Shown: positions 17,166 to 26,096, numbered from the stretch's first letter. The stretch: DNA of 64,000 bases from PALSA-1006 sp041660815 (GCA_041660815.1 JBAZVN010000011.1:1-64000), one strand, 5' to 3'. A program made the numbers and translations. Notes: generated from the sequence alone by a model not told the origin.

Positions 17166-17198
17166 CGCATGATCAAAGAGCTACCAAATGGATGTGAT

Positions 17199-17369
17199 AT
17201 GAGTAATTATTGTCCATGCATCGGACGCGATAAAATATTACACCTCCATGTTCCCATCGAGATTTATCTCTATGTACAAAGAGAAACTGTGGGGCTTGTC
17301 CGCACAAGATATGAACTGTTCATTTATCCAGATATGCGGCAGCATCACTTTTGCCTCATTTCTACTTAA
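17199..17369 (+). CDS. Possible 56-residue protein before a terminator
   Basis: An ATG at 17199 opens a frame (MSNYCPCIGRDKILHLHVPI, then EIYLYVQRETVGLVRTRYEL) that stops exactly at the foot of a strong terminator. This supports a real transcript but not necessarily a protein; a small RNA is the alternative. The ribosome site is weak (GGATGTGAT). No family was recognised. Confidence 0.4.
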   Translation: MSNYCPCIGRDKILHLHVPIEIYLYVQRETVGLVRTRYELFIYPDMRQHHFCLIST

Positions 17370-17396
17370 TGCCACACTTTTTTTGTGTGGCATTTT
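17368..17396 (+). terminator. Strong rho-independent terminator
   Basis: The perfect stem AATGCCACAC / GTGTGGCATT with a T-rich loop is followed by TTC. It overlaps the stop codon of the small frame at 17199-17369. Confidence 0.8.
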
Positions 17397-17585
17397 CTAT
17401 CATTCAATTATCAAAATAAATTTTCGACAAACCTAACTTTGATTGTTAGCATAGTCAGGAAGACGGAGCTGCTACGGCTACAAGACTGCCCCGTCCAATA
17501 TATTTATATATATCTTTAATTATCTATAGAAGGTGTGTTTGAACTTGTTCCCTCTCTGCACAAAAATTGTCATTCTGGATAAGTC

Positions 17586-18557
17586 ATGCCACAGCAAGCA
17601 AAGAAAATAATAATTCGCTCCGCAGATGAACTACCAACTTGGTTCAGTTTAGATAATTACAAGGAGTTAGAAAATTTTGAATATGAGCAGTGGCTCAGTG
17701 TGATAACAGTACGCTATGACCTAAATGTACTTTACAAAATGGGGCTTTCAAAATCCAGTATTGAGGGCATGCGTAAATCCCCCCAACAAGTTTTTGGCGC
17801 AAAATCGCTTGATGAGATAATAAATGGAAGTAAGGCAAAAAATCTTTTGAAGGGCGAGATTACTGCTGAACGCTTTCCATTGCCCCCCAATATTCAGCCA
17901 CCACCTCTTGTAACACATACCGTCCAGTCATTAAGCTTCAGAGATGCAATCGGCCTTACTCATCACCTAGAACCTGTAATCAACAATCCGATTTGCATAG
18001 AGGCATTCAAGTATTTGGAAAAAGCTCCCGATCCATTAAGAGATGAACCACCGGCACCACTTGATGACCCCAATACGTTATCGGAACAGCCATATGATCT
18101 CGTGCTTCAGCGAATGAAATGTTTTTTCAACGCTAATGCTCACGTTGTCATTGACTTATATTCATCTGATAAGCAAATTTTGGCTGACATGGAAATATGG
18201 TTACGTGAATTTCGTAAAGCGGCCAATATACCGCAGCTTCGCAAATTTCATTTTTCACATAAAAAAATATCGGACTGGATAAGTTGCAGTCTTATTCCTT
18301 ACCTTGATTTGTTCCTATGGAGTAAGTACGAAAATGTTGCAATACCCAATGCCATTATGTGCAGAGCAATTTTTGACTATAGCATTATCGATGAAGTTGA
18401 CTTTGATAGGGACGCCGACAATAGACTGAGAAAGGGCACTTTACTAACCGCAAGTGACGTGCTTTCTGTGAATGGATTCAACTCTCTCTTTAAGCATGAC
18501 TACAAAATAAATAAAATAAATAAACTTGGTAGTGGTAAGAATTGGACGCCAAATTAG
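17586..18557 (+). CDS. DUF6387-like protein
   Basis: This 323-residue soluble protein matches my recollection of DUF6387, a family seen in integrative elements. The N-terminus has IRSADELPTWFSLDNYKELE; the C-terminal half has Asp/Arg-rich segments (DEVDFDRDADNRLRKGTLLT). The function is unknown. It has no close co-directional partner: the upstream terminator at 17368-17396 and a 260-bp gap downstream make it monocistronic. AT-rich codon use is typical of this island and unlike the flanking chromosome. Confidence 0.6.
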   Translation: MPQQAKKIIIRSADELPTWFSLDNYKELENFEYEQWLSVITVRYDLNVLYKMGLSKSSIEGMRKSPQQVFGAKSLDEIINGSKAKNLLKGEITAERFPLPPNIQPPPLVTHTVQSLSFRDAIGLTHHLEPVINNPICIEAFKYLEKAPDPLRDEPPAPLDDPNTLSEQPYDLVLQRMKCFFNANAHVVIDLYSSDKQILADMEIWLREFRKAANIPQLRKFHFSHKKISDWISCSLIPYLDLFLWSKYENVAIPNAIMCRAIFDYSIIDEVDFDRDADNRLRKGTLLTASDVLSVNGFNSLFKHDYKINKINKLGSGKNWTPN

Positions 18558-18698
18558 TCTTTCTACATTTTCATAGTTTCAATTTTCTCTATTCCCATTC
18601 AGATTTTCCCCCTCACAATTAACTTTTAGCACCAATAGATATTGGTAGGCATTGCCACACTACTTCGTTTCAAAATCATAAAAACTCAACGATGTATA

Positions 18699-18725
18699 CG
18701 TAAAAGAATTTCAAATTCCTTTACG
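18699..18725. promoter_or_regulatory. Inverted repeat upstream of replication operon
   Basis: CGTAAAAGAATTT-C-AAATTCCTTTACG is a near-perfect 13-bp inverted repeat about 95 bp upstream of the first gene of the polymerase/integrase operon. It lacks a T-run, so an operator is more likely than a terminator. Confidence 0.5.
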
Positions 18726-18819
18726 TTTATCGCGCATTTTTAATCCCCTAATATCACTACCAAGCCGCATATCAGAGCGCGTGCCCAAGTGAAGTTATTA
18801 ACGTAAATGGAGATTTAAA

Positions 18820-19569
18820 ATGAAGAAATCAGTTAAAGATACACAAGCGATTCAAAAAGAGGCAGCTGCCATGTCGGCCACCGCAATCCTTCCAAAACCT
18901 GTTCACACATCTGTTGCTGATGTTCTTTCAATGAGTAAAGCCATCGCTGAAGCGGGGGATGGTTCAAAGTTATTACCTAATTCATCAATTGAAACTGCCG
19001 TAGCGGCTACCGTGCCGCCAGGCCCCCTCAACATCGCGGGGATGCGTTTAACTCTGGGCTATGGTGAATCATTTTCTGTAAAGAAATTACTTGTAACTGT
19101 GCCTGTCAAAAAGCCCGGAAAAACCGTTTTCTTTCGTGTGCGAGATGGTGCGGAATGGGAGTTTCCCGCATTAATATTAACGATAAAGGAAACGAATGAG
19201 AGTTATCTCGTAACTCGTGAAATCGCCGAAACTATACCCGGCTTAGTAAGAGGCGAGATGTTGTACTTGTCCGTAGATCGAAATGCTAATCCGATTTTAA
19301 TAAACGTGCCGCTTCCCGATGACACCGGGCGTCGAAATAATTGGCACGAGTCGTTGCTTCAAGCAGTCATTTACTCTAAGACACAATGGGTTCGTGTCTC
19401 TGCAAATATGTCGGCTGGTTGCAATAACGTTCAGTTTGCGACAAATATCCCAGACGAACCACATTGGCCAGAGCAATCTATGGATCAACTTGTTGAAATC
19501 GCGTTTCGAGGCAAAATCATAACCGATATTAGTCATCCGTTGATTCAAGGCTTACTGGGGCTTGCATAA
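18820..19569 (+). CDS. Unknown protein, first gene of polymerase operon
   Basis: This 249-residue protein has a disordered Ala/Lys-rich N-terminus of about 70 residues, then a beta-rich domain (RLTLGYGESFSVKKLLVTVP, then RVRDGAEWEFPALILTIKET). No enzyme motif is visible. GGAG lies seven bases before the ATG. The exonuclease gene starts one base after its stop codon, so they are co-transcribed with the polymerase. By position it could be a single-strand binding or processivity factor, but this is only inference. Confidence 0.75.
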   Translation: MKKSVKDTQAIQKEAAAMSATAILPKPVHTSVADVLSMSKAIAEAGDGSKLLPNSSIETAVAATVPPGPLNIAGMRLTLGYGESFSVKKLLVTVPVKKPGKTVFFRVRDGAEWEFPALILTIKETNESYLVTREIAETIPGLVRGEMLYLSVDRNANPILINVPLPDDTGRRNNWHESLLQAVIYSKTQWVRVSANMSAGCNNVQFATNIPDEPHWPEQSMDQLVEIAFRGKIITDISHPLIQGLLGLA

Positions 19570-19570
19570 C

Positions 19571-20101
19571 ATGAGTCCTCTACTAATCAAATTATATAGT
19601 CGCGGCATTTGGTGCGTAGATTTTGAATTCCACCCCCGCGAGGGGGTGGAAGGAAATCTCAATGAAGTCGTGTGCATGGTTGCCCGAAACTTACTTACAT
19701 CGCAAACATTGCGACTGTGGAAAGATGAATTGCAGAAACTAGCCGAAGCGCCATTTCCAATTGGTGAGCAGGCGCTGATTGTCGCGTATTTTTCAACAGC
19801 AGAATTGAATTCCTTCCTCTCACTTGGCTGGAAGTTGCCGGTGAACGTCCTCGATCTTTACGTTGAATTTCGACGAGAGACCAATGGAATCAAGCTTGAG
19901 CACGGTAAAGGATTGTTGGGCGCTCTATTGTATTTCGGCATTTCAGGCGGAATTGAAAGCGATGAGAAACATGAAATGCGCGATCTGATTCTTTCAACCG
20001 GCCCGTGGACAGATGAACAGAAGGCAGAGATTTTGGATTATTGCGAATCCGATGTGATCTCTCTTGAAAAACTTTTTTTGGAGATGACGAATGAAAATTG
20101 A
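19571..20101 (+). CDS. DEDD-type 3'-5' exonuclease half of a split family-A polymerase
   Basis: This 176-residue protein starts with the exonuclease I motif VDFEFHP (Asp-x-Glu), followed by a middle segment YFSTAELNSFLSLGW and VLDLYVEFR, and ends with motif III YCESDV. This fits the proofreading domain of DNA polymerase I-type enzymes. It ends 11 bp inside the polymerase gene, which is read in the +1 frame. In related elements I recall one fused protein of about 580 residues, so this is an unusual split. The ATG at 19571 is favoured over a TTG at 19562. Confidence 0.8.
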   Translation: MSPLLIKLYSRGIWCVDFEFHPREGVEGNLNEVVCMVARNLLTSQTLRLWKDELQKLAEAPFPIGEQALIVAYFSTAELNSFLSLGWKLPVNVLDLYVEFRRETNGIKLEHGKGLLGALLYFGISGGIESDEKHEMRDLILSTGPWTDEQKAEILDYCESDVISLEKLFLEMTNEN

Positions 20102-21317
20102 TATTCCTTTTGCCTTATTGAGCGGTGAGTATATGTGCTCCGTCGCGCATATTGAAACTAATGGCGTGCCAATCGACCATGAGCTGTTGCTAAAGCTCCA
20201 ATCAAACTGGAACGACATCAAAGATCAGTTGATTCATGATGTTGATAGCGACTTTGGTGTGTTTGTGGACGGCGTGTTCAAGTACTCATTATTTGAGCAG
20301 TATCTAAGCCTCGCTGGAATCCCATGGCCTCGGATTGCCAGTGGAAAACTGGATATGTCCGACGATGCATTCCGCGAGATGTCTAAAATCTACCCGCAAA
20401 TATCACCGTTGCGCGAATTAAGAGACTCTCTGTCGAAAATGCGCTTGTCGATGCTCACTGTTGGTGATGATCATCGAAGCCGCTGCCTGATTTCTCCGTT
20501 CAGCTCTACGACCGGCCGTAATCAACCATCGACATCCAAATTCATCTTTGGCTCATCAACATGGTTGCGCGGTTTGATCAAGCCTGCTGCCGCACATGGG
20601 ATAGCGTACATCGACTGGAGCCAGCAGGAATTTGGTGTCGCGGCTGGTCTCTCACGAGACCCTAATATGATGGCGGCTTACACGTCTGGCGACCCATATT
20701 TGTCGTTCGCGAAGCAGGCGGGTGCGGTGCCACAAGATGCAACAAAAGAGACTCACAAGGCAGAGCGTGAGCAATTCAAAGCATGTGTATTGGCTGTTCA
20801 GTATGGAATGGGTGAAGAAAGCCTCGCGTTACGCATCAATCAACCTGTTGCCCGAGCACGTCAGTTGCTGGCTCTGCACCGATACACATATCGTGTTTTT
20901 TGGGAGTGGTCTGATCGTTCGTTCAACGAATTCGTGCTTGGAGGGCGGTTGTGGACCAACTTTGGTTGGCAGATTAAAACCGGAAGCATTACCAATGAGC
21001 GTAGCGTTCGGAACTTCCCGATGCAAGCACACGGTGCCGAGATGCTACGCATCGCCTGCATTTTAATGACCCGCGAAGGTATAAAAATTTGTGCACCAAT
21101 CCACGACGCAGTTCTGATTGAAGCACCTCTTGATCAGTTAGACAGTGTCGTAAAACTTGCTCAAGAGCTAATGGCTGAAGCAAGTCGCTTGGTTCTTTAT
21201 GACTTTGAACTGAAGAGTGATGTCAAGATTATCTGCTACCCCGATCGTTTCATGGATGAGCGTGGAAAAGTAATGTGGAACACAGTGATGCCTCTTATTG
21301 GCGAACCTCTATATTAA
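20091..21317 (+). CDS. Family-A DNA polymerase catalytic subunit (separate from its exonuclease)
   Basis: This 408-residue protein has all three palm/fingers motifs. Motif A is YIDWSQQEFGVAAGLSRDP (catalytic Asp). Motif B is R-EQF-K-(x7)-YGMG, where the residue equivalent to E. coli F762 is Leu. Motif C is HDAVLIE, with the catalytic Asp kept and the following Glu replaced by Ala. A 5'-nuclease domain is absent. GGAG lies eight bases before the ATG inside the exonuclease gene, favouring coupled translation. An in-frame TGA just upstream rules out simple readthrough. The likely role is replication of the element. Confidence 0.88.
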   Translation: MKIDIPFALLSGEYMCSVAHIETNGVPIDHELLLKLQSNWNDIKDQLIHDVDSDFGVFVDGVFKYSLFEQYLSLAGIPWPRIASGKLDMSDDAFREMSKIYPQISPLRELRDSLSKMRLSMLTVGDDHRSRCLISPFSSTTGRNQPSTSKFIFGSSTWLRGLIKPAAAHGIAYIDWSQQEFGVAAGLSRDPNMMAAYTSGDPYLSFAKQAGAVPQDATKETHKAEREQFKACVLAVQYGMGEESLALRINQPVARARQLLALHRYTYRVFWEWSDRSFNEFVLGGRLWTNFGWQIKTGSITNERSVRNFPMQAHGAEMLRIACILMTREGIKICAPIHDAVLIEAPLDQLDSVVKLAQELMAEASRLVLYDFELKSDVKIICYPDRFMDERGKVMWNTVMPLIGEPLY

Positions 21318-21332
21318 TTAAAAGGAAATAAA

Positions 21333-21674
21333 ATGAACGCAATTTCAATAGTAGAAAATAGTGCAGTTAAAGCAATTATCAGTGCGAATCAAGACTCTCA
21401 ACTGAACAAAGCTGTTAGATGCTTTATCTCTCGACAAAACAGAGATGCACACCCCGATGGAAGTTCTGACAGGGCTAAGCGCTGGGTACCAGCAGCACAT
21501 GAAAAATGTGAATGCTGCACTCGCATTCGCACACCGAGCCGATCTTTTCCATTGAGCCTGCTGACGCACTGTTGCACGATTATTCATATTGCAAATTTGT
21601 TTGATGTTGATAAGTCAACACTTCGGCAAGCTGTAAACAATTATAAAAAGTCACTCAAAGTTAACCAGGATTGA
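21333..21674 (+). CDS. Cys-rich small protein of replication operon
   Basis: This 113-residue protein has a strong ribosome site (AAAAGGAAATAAA before the ATG). The middle holds clustered cysteines (EKCECCTRIRTPSRSFPLS, then LLTHCCTIIHIANLF), which could bind zinc or a cluster, and the end looks like a helix-turn-helix (LFDVDKSTLRQAV). It sits 15 bp after the polymerase and 9 bp before the next gene. I recall similar small proteins beside such polymerases but know no function. Confidence 0.75.
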   Translation: MNAISIVENSAVKAIISANQDSQLNKAVRCFISRQNRDAHPDGSSDRAKRWVPAAHEKCECCTRIRTPSRSFPLSLLTHCCTIIHIANLFDVDKSTLRQAVNNYKKSLKVNQD

Positions 21675-21683
21675 GGGCATACA

Positions 21684-22079
21684 ATGAGTCACAAAACACT
21701 TATACGCTCTGGAAATATTGGTGGCGACAGAAAAGTTGCGACCGTGAAGCTTCGCTTTGATGAGGGAACTGGTGCGTTGGTTGAGCAACCCAAAGCGGAA
21801 TTTTTCCTGCGCGGCCCAATCCCGCTCTCTTGGCTGAGTCGCGCTGCACGTTTGCCCGGCAAGACAATCAATGTTTCTTTGGCCATTTGTTGGCTTGTTG
21901 GAATGAGCTCAACTAAATTAATCAGACTCAACCGCAATGCGCTGGAACGGTTTCATGTATCAAATGATGCTGCCGGTGATGCACTCCGTCGCATGGAGAC
22001 AGACGGGCTGATTACGCTGCACAAAAAAAGCGGCCGCCGCCCGCTCATCGAAATTTTGTCTGTAAGTACGGAGAAATAA
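21684..22079 (+). CDS. Winged-helix DNA-binding protein
   Basis: This 131-residue protein has a central helix-rich segment (RGPIPLSWLSRAARLPG) and a helix-turn-helix followed by a short wing (VSNDAAGDALRRMETDGLIT, then LHKKSGRRPLIEIL). It is probably a transcription or replication regulator of the element. GAGGG lies upstream of the ATG, and the gene belongs to the 18.8-23.4 kb operon. Confidence 0.75.
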   Translation: MSHKTLIRSGNIGGDRKVATVKLRFDEGTGALVEQPKAEFFLRGPIPLSWLSRAARLPGKTINVSLAICWLVGMSSTKLIRLNRNALERFHVSNDAAGDALRRMETDGLITLHKKSGRRPLIEILSVSTEK

Positions 22080-22113
22080 TGTCGCTGTCGTTTGCCATCG
22101 GAGCCATCCAATC

Positions 22114-22329
22114 ATGATTCTCAGTCAGGCAGAACTAATTGAGTTGACTGGACGCTCTCGCCGCGATGCACAGGTGCGAGTTTTGCGGTTTATGTTCATT
22201 GAGTATCGACTTCGACCTGATGGAAGTGTTGCTGTTTCCCGATCTCATGTTGAACGTATACTTGGGGGGCAACCCTCTGATACACTGAAGAAAACTATGA
22301 ATATTGAACCGAATTGGAGTGCAATGTAA
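22114..22329 (+). CDS. DUF4224 protein, integrase partner
   Basis: This 71-residue protein reads MILSQAELIELTGRSRRDAQ and onward, typical of DUF4224, a small HTH-like family encoded directly before tyrosine integrases. It may act as an excisionase or integrase cofactor. Its TAA stop (22327-22329) shares its last base with the integrase ATG (TAATG), so the two are translationally coupled. Confidence 0.82.
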   Translation: MILSQAELIELTGRSRRDAQVRVLRFMFIEYRLRPDGSVAVSRSHVERILGGQPSDTLKKTMNIEPNWSAM

Positions 22330-23423
22330 TGGCACGCAAACGCAATGATGAAAATAAAGGGCTGCCAGCACGTTGGCGGCTGGCGCATGGGGCTTATTAT
22401 TTTCAAGTGCCGCCAGGACTAGAAGCTCAATGGGATGGCAAGAAACTATTTCGCCTTGGCAAAACCTTGTCAGAATCCTATCGCACTTGGGCTACCCGCA
22501 TCGAATGGGATTCAAAAGTACCCAATATCAGTGCACTGCTTGACCGTTACCTGATGGAAGTTGTCCCCACGAAAGCACCAAAAAATCAGACCTCCAACAC
22601 ACTCTGGATTAAACAGTTGCGCATTGTGTTTGGTGAGTTGCCGCTCAACAGCATTAAGCCGACGCACATTTATCAATATGTTGATAAGCGCAGCATCAAG
22701 AAAGTGAATGCCAATGGCCATTTAACAGGAGGCAAAACCACCGCACATAGAGAAATTGAAGTTTTGAGCCACGCCTTCACAAAAGCAGTCGAGTGGGGCT
22801 ATATCGACCGCCACCCTTTCAAAGGTGAGGTGCGGCTGGAAGGTGAAAAAGCACGGGATCGTTATGTCGAAGACTGGGAAGTGATTGAATGCCTCTCGCT
22901 GTGTAACACTCGCAAAAAAGGAAGTGTGTTGGCTATTCAGGCGTACATTCGCTTGAAACTTATGACCGGCATGGCTCGCTCCGACCTACTGCGGCTTACT
23001 GTCGCGAATTTGAAAGATGACGGCATTCACATACAAAGACATAAAACTATAGCCAGCAGCGGTAAACGCACTATCTACGAATGGACTCCAGAATTACGCA
23101 CAATCGTTGATATGGCGAAAGCTGCACGGCCTGCGCTTTCACCATTTTTATTTTGTAATCGTAAAGGTGTGGGTTACATAAATGAAGAAACCGGAGAGTC
23201 TCATAGCTGGGACTCAATGTGGCAAAGGTACATGGATCGTGTAATGGAGGAAACAAAGGTTACGGTTCGTTTCACTGAACATGACTTGCGAGCTAAATGT
23301 GCGAGCGATGCGACCACCTTGGAGCATGCACGAGCACTTCTTTCTCACGCTGATGCTAGGACAACTGATGCAATTTATCGGCGCAAACCGGAGAGGGTGA
23401 TGCCGCTAAATGGAGTACGTTAG
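22329..23423 (+). CDS. Tyrosine site-specific integrase
   Basis: From the coupled ATG the protein has 364 residues. A core-binding domain is followed by the catalytic domain with Arg I in GMARSDLLRL, the H-x-x-R box TEHDLRAKCASDA, a later His in LLSHADARTTD and the nucleophile Tyr in AIYRRKP. It should integrate and excise the island at the tRNA-Arg site. It lies 6.2 kb from the tRNA rather than next to an attachment site, with defence-like cargo in between. It is the last gene of the replication operon. Confidence 0.93.
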   Translation: MARKRNDENKGLPARWRLAHGAYYFQVPPGLEAQWDGKKLFRLGKTLSESYRTWATRIEWDSKVPNISALLDRYLMEVVPTKAPKNQTSNTLWIKQLRIVFGELPLNSIKPTHIYQYVDKRSIKKVNANGHLTGGKTTAHREIEVLSHAFTKAVEWGYIDRHPFKGEVRLEGEKARDRYVEDWEVIECLSLCNTRKKGSVLAIQAYIRLKLMTGMARSDLLRLTVANLKDDGIHIQRHKTIASSGKRTIYEWTPELRTIVDMAKAARPALSPFLFCNRKGVGYINEETGESHSWDSMWQRYMDRVMEETKVTVRFTEHDLRAKCASDATTLEHARALLSHADARTTDAIYRRKPERVMPLNGVR

Positions 23424-23552
23424 GTACTTAGTGAAGCAAAATATTTAAGACGGAAACATGACGTTCACCTACTATCACCCCCCCCTGTAAGTTGGACAGA
23501 GCTGTGACTAACTCTACAACATCACCATCGATCAAGCTACTAAAACTTGCCG

Positions 23553-24239
23553 CTACTCTTTATGATTTTTTATCAAATAAATCAGTGCGGCAAGCGCTCC
23601 TTTAGCTATACCTCCCCCAGAGCTGGGTTGCTTTTTTGACTGTGAAGTCGCCTTTCGTCTTGGGGCTGAATATGCATTCACCTGGGGAGTGTGCATCGTA
23701 TTGAGTGCTGCAGTTGCTCCGGCATAGACGATCAGCGCCCGCCGAGCATCCTCCATAGCTCTGTGGGCGGTGCCACTATTAAACTGCCCATCAGAGGCAA
23801 GGTCATCAAGTCGATAGCTTTTGCGATTGGGCCATGCTTGACGTGCCAACTTTAATGCACAAGACGTGGGATTGTTAAATGGGGGTAAGCCCTTGGCCTT
23901 GGCAGCTGCTTGCAGGAACGCCATATCAAACTCCGCATTAAACGATACCAAACGAAGGTCGCCGACAAAGGTTCTGAAATCTTCAAGCGCATCACGAATT
24001 GGCTCACCATCACGATCAACCATCTCTTGCGTAATGCCTGTCAACTCCGTAATCCTTCGAGGCACACTCCCTACAGGCTTTACCAGCCCCTGCAAGGTCT
24101 CGTGTGCAGTCCGCCCCTTCTTGAATCTTATTGCCGCGATTTCAATAATCTCGTGCTGCCTGGCATCAAGTCCGGTTGTCTCAAGATCAAAGACAATAAA
24201 TGAATCAGGAAGGCTGTCGGTTGAGATTTGCTGGAGCAT
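23553..24239 (-). CDS. DEDDh 3'-5' exonuclease (DnaQ-like)
   Basis: This 228-residue protein has ExoI FDLETTGLD, ExoII SFNAEFDMAFL and ExoIII HRAMEDARRA, the full DEDDh set of DnaQ/epsilon-type exonucleases. A linker rich in Ser/Lys/Gly follows, then a short hydrophobic end (GALAALIYLI). It degrades single strands or mismatched ends of DNA, or RNA. It is the last gene of a four-gene minus-strand run (29341 to 23553), 42 bp after the gene at 24282-24998, and converges on the integrase gene. Confidence 0.9.
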   Translation of the reverse strand: MLQQISTDSLPDSFIVFDLETTGLDARQHEIIEIAAIRFKKGRTAHETLQGLVKPVGSVPRRITELTGITQEMVDRDGEPIRDALEDFRTFVGDLRLVSFNAEFDMAFLQAAAKAKGLPPFNNPTSCALKLARQAWPNRKSYRLDDLASDGQFNSGTAHRAMEDARRALIVYAGATAALNTMHTPQVNAYSAPRRKATSQSKKQPSSGGGIAKGALAALIYLIKNHKE

Positions 24240-24281
24240 ATTGTTCCCAGTTTATATTGCGCTCTCAGAATCAGACCGCAA

Positions 24282-24998
24282 TTATAATTGCGCCCGCAAA
24301 CTCTCACTTTTAAGAACGAAATTTAATACATTGCCTGCTTCGTGAATTCGCAAAGACTGGCGATCAAGCTCACTTTGAAGAAACAGCAAGATGGAGCGGC
24401 GTGGATACGGCTTCTTGTCGTAAGAGAACTCTTCAAATTCAAGTGTATAGGGATCCGGTTTTTTGCCTTTCAAATCAGCCCACAACCCTGGCCTGATAAG
24501 GCTTCGATGTTTACTGTGATTGGACAAAGCATCGAGGTATATGTAATCGTCGCCTGTCACGAGCAAGGCCATCTCCTGCAGAAGGCTTTGATGCTCATGT
24601 GTTTGTTGCAGCGCACGCATAACAGAATAGATGTTTATTTTTCGTTCCGCTAATGGTGATTGTTTCAGTTTGTAGCCAAGTGCGTGGTACATCGCGTAAG
24701 CAAATGTATCCGCGATGGCATGCAGGCTTTGAACGCAGGCCGTGACGTTCGCACCTATTTCCCAGATACATCGATTTTGCTCCTCACTACCTTCAAAAGA
24801 CGATTTCATAAAATCTATTGGTGAATGTAATTTCCCGACATAAGCATCAAACAGATTTTTTGCGTTGTGATAATGGTATCGAGCATATTCTTGACGATCA
24901 ATTGTTGAATTCATACTTTGATATGCCAATTCAGCTTGTGCCTTGCCGTAGCAAAATACGACAAGTTCTCGTGTTTCATATCTGTCCCAATCTGTCAT
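24282..24998 (-). CDS. Helical protein, possibly HEPN-like
   Basis: This 238-residue, largely alpha-helical protein is not firmly recognised. The helix ACVQSLHAIADTFAYAMYHA and the later SNHSKHRSLI suggest a HEPN-like fold of the Cthe_2314 type, but an R-x4-6-H ribonuclease motif is not clear. GGAG lies before the ATG at 24998, which is preferred over an ATG at 25010 that overlaps that site. It sits between the DUF4238-like gene (90 bp upstream) and the exonuclease, so it is likely co-transcribed cargo. Confidence 0.6.
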   Translation of the reverse strand: MTDWDRYETRELVVFCYGKAQAELAYQSMNSTIDRQEYARYHYHNAKNLFDAYVGKLHSPIDFMKSSFEGSEEQNRCIWEIGANVTACVQSLHAIADTFAYAMYHALGYKLKQSPLAERKINIYSVMRALQQTHEHQSLLQEMALLVTGDDYIYLDALSNHSKHRSLIRPGLWADLKGKKPDPYTLEFEEFSYDKKPYPRRSILLFLQSELDRQSLRIHEAGNVLNFVLKSESLRAQL

Positions 24999-25088
24999 TA
25001 TCAACTCCATATATATTCATGAACAACAAGAAAATGTCAGATGTCTTTTACGTGCTACGCAAATATCCGTGGACTGTCCCCAGTTGTA

Positions 25089-26096
25089 TTAGGCATCAAC
25101 CCGATCTTTTATCCAACTCTCAAACTCTCTGGGCACTCGTCCAAAACCGTTTAGACCCCAGATAATGCGGTTGGCAGCGTCGGCCACAAGTTGACGTGCG
25201 ACCGTGGGTTCAGCGAGGGATCGAAGCCGTGCCTTAAACTCCGGCGTGTTGCGCCAGCACTCAAGTTCTTTGGGATCATTGAAAATTATCTCGCGAAACG
25301 TATTGCCGATTGATCGTCTTCTAAATTCACGGTACTTGCTAAAGCTGATTCCGTCGCGGATTACCCACGCGTCTTCGGAAGAAGGCACGTTCAAATCAAC
25401 CTCAACCAGTAGCCGAGGGGATAGAACAGCCATTATCGAATCCTGACCCATCATGATCGGCGAATCGCAAAGCGGGAAATGATGGTCGTCGGTTCGATAC
25501 AAAGTCCATCTGGCACAGGCCAGCGCGACGGTGGCGCGAGCAAGCACGAACTGGTTAGCCCAAGCATTCTTTAGTAGCCAGAAGTACTCCCATTTGGGCA
25601 TGCCGATGGTCGCTGACATATCGACCATCGATGCCATCATCTCGTAGCTTCGCATCGCATGGATGACAAGCAGGCAAGTTATGTAGCCCTTATGCTCGTT
25701 CGATGAAAATCCACCGAGCATGGCTGCCTCAATCAAGAGATCGTATTTACCTTTCTGTTCGACGCCTGACAGAGTTACCTCAAAATCCATGAACAGGTTT
25801 TCTGGATGCTCGTCTACATAACATACCAAATTTTCGTACTGCTCGGGAAACCGTTTCTTGCAGAACTTCTTCATGGCATCTGGTGTAATCTCAGCAACCC
25901 CAAGCCCTTCCGCATAATGAACATTGTCAACTGCGGTCTGATAAACCTTGTTGGCTCGAATTCCCAACGCAAACACATGTTGCGACCGAGCTGATTTTGT
26001 TCGAGTGCCGCGCTTTCGAGACTCAAAATAATCATGATTCCACAGTCCAGTCCAGAAACAGGGATTGTAGTGATTGCGCTTAGTGAACGCGTGCAT
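25089..26096 (-). CDS. DUF4238-like protein
   Basis: This 335-residue protein begins MHAFTKRNHYNPCFW, close to the HYVPQF-type opening of DUF4238, and has a later FPLCDSPIMM and RDGISFSKYREFRRRS. The function is unknown; DUF4238 genes are often isolated or lie in variable islands. ATG at 26096 with a GAG upstream is preferred to an in-frame TTG at 26132. It is 68 bp downstream of the helicase gene on the same strand. Confidence 0.6.
   Translation of the reverse strand: MHAFTKRNHYNPCFWTGLWNHDYFESRKRGTRTKSARSQHVFALGIRANKVYQTAVDNVHYAEGLGVAEITPDAMKKFCKKRFPEQYENLVCYVDEHPENLFMDFEVTLSGVEQKGKYDLLIEAAMLGGFSSNEHKGYITCLLVIHAMRSYEMMASMVDMSATIGMPKWEYFWLLKNAWANQFVLARATVALACARWTLYRTDDHHFPLCDSPIMMGQDSIMAVLSPRLLVEVDLNVPSSEDAWVIRDGISFSKYREFRRRSIGNTFREIIFNDPKELECWRNTPEFKARLRSLAEPTVARQLVADAANRIIWGLNGFGRVPREFESWIKDRVDA

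Noticed and set aside
20070..20101. Programmed frameshift fusing exonuclease and polymerase at CTTTTTTTGG
   Set aside because: A TGA in the polymerase frame lies between the T-run and the ATG, and the ATG has its own ribosome site, so coupled re-initiation is simpler.
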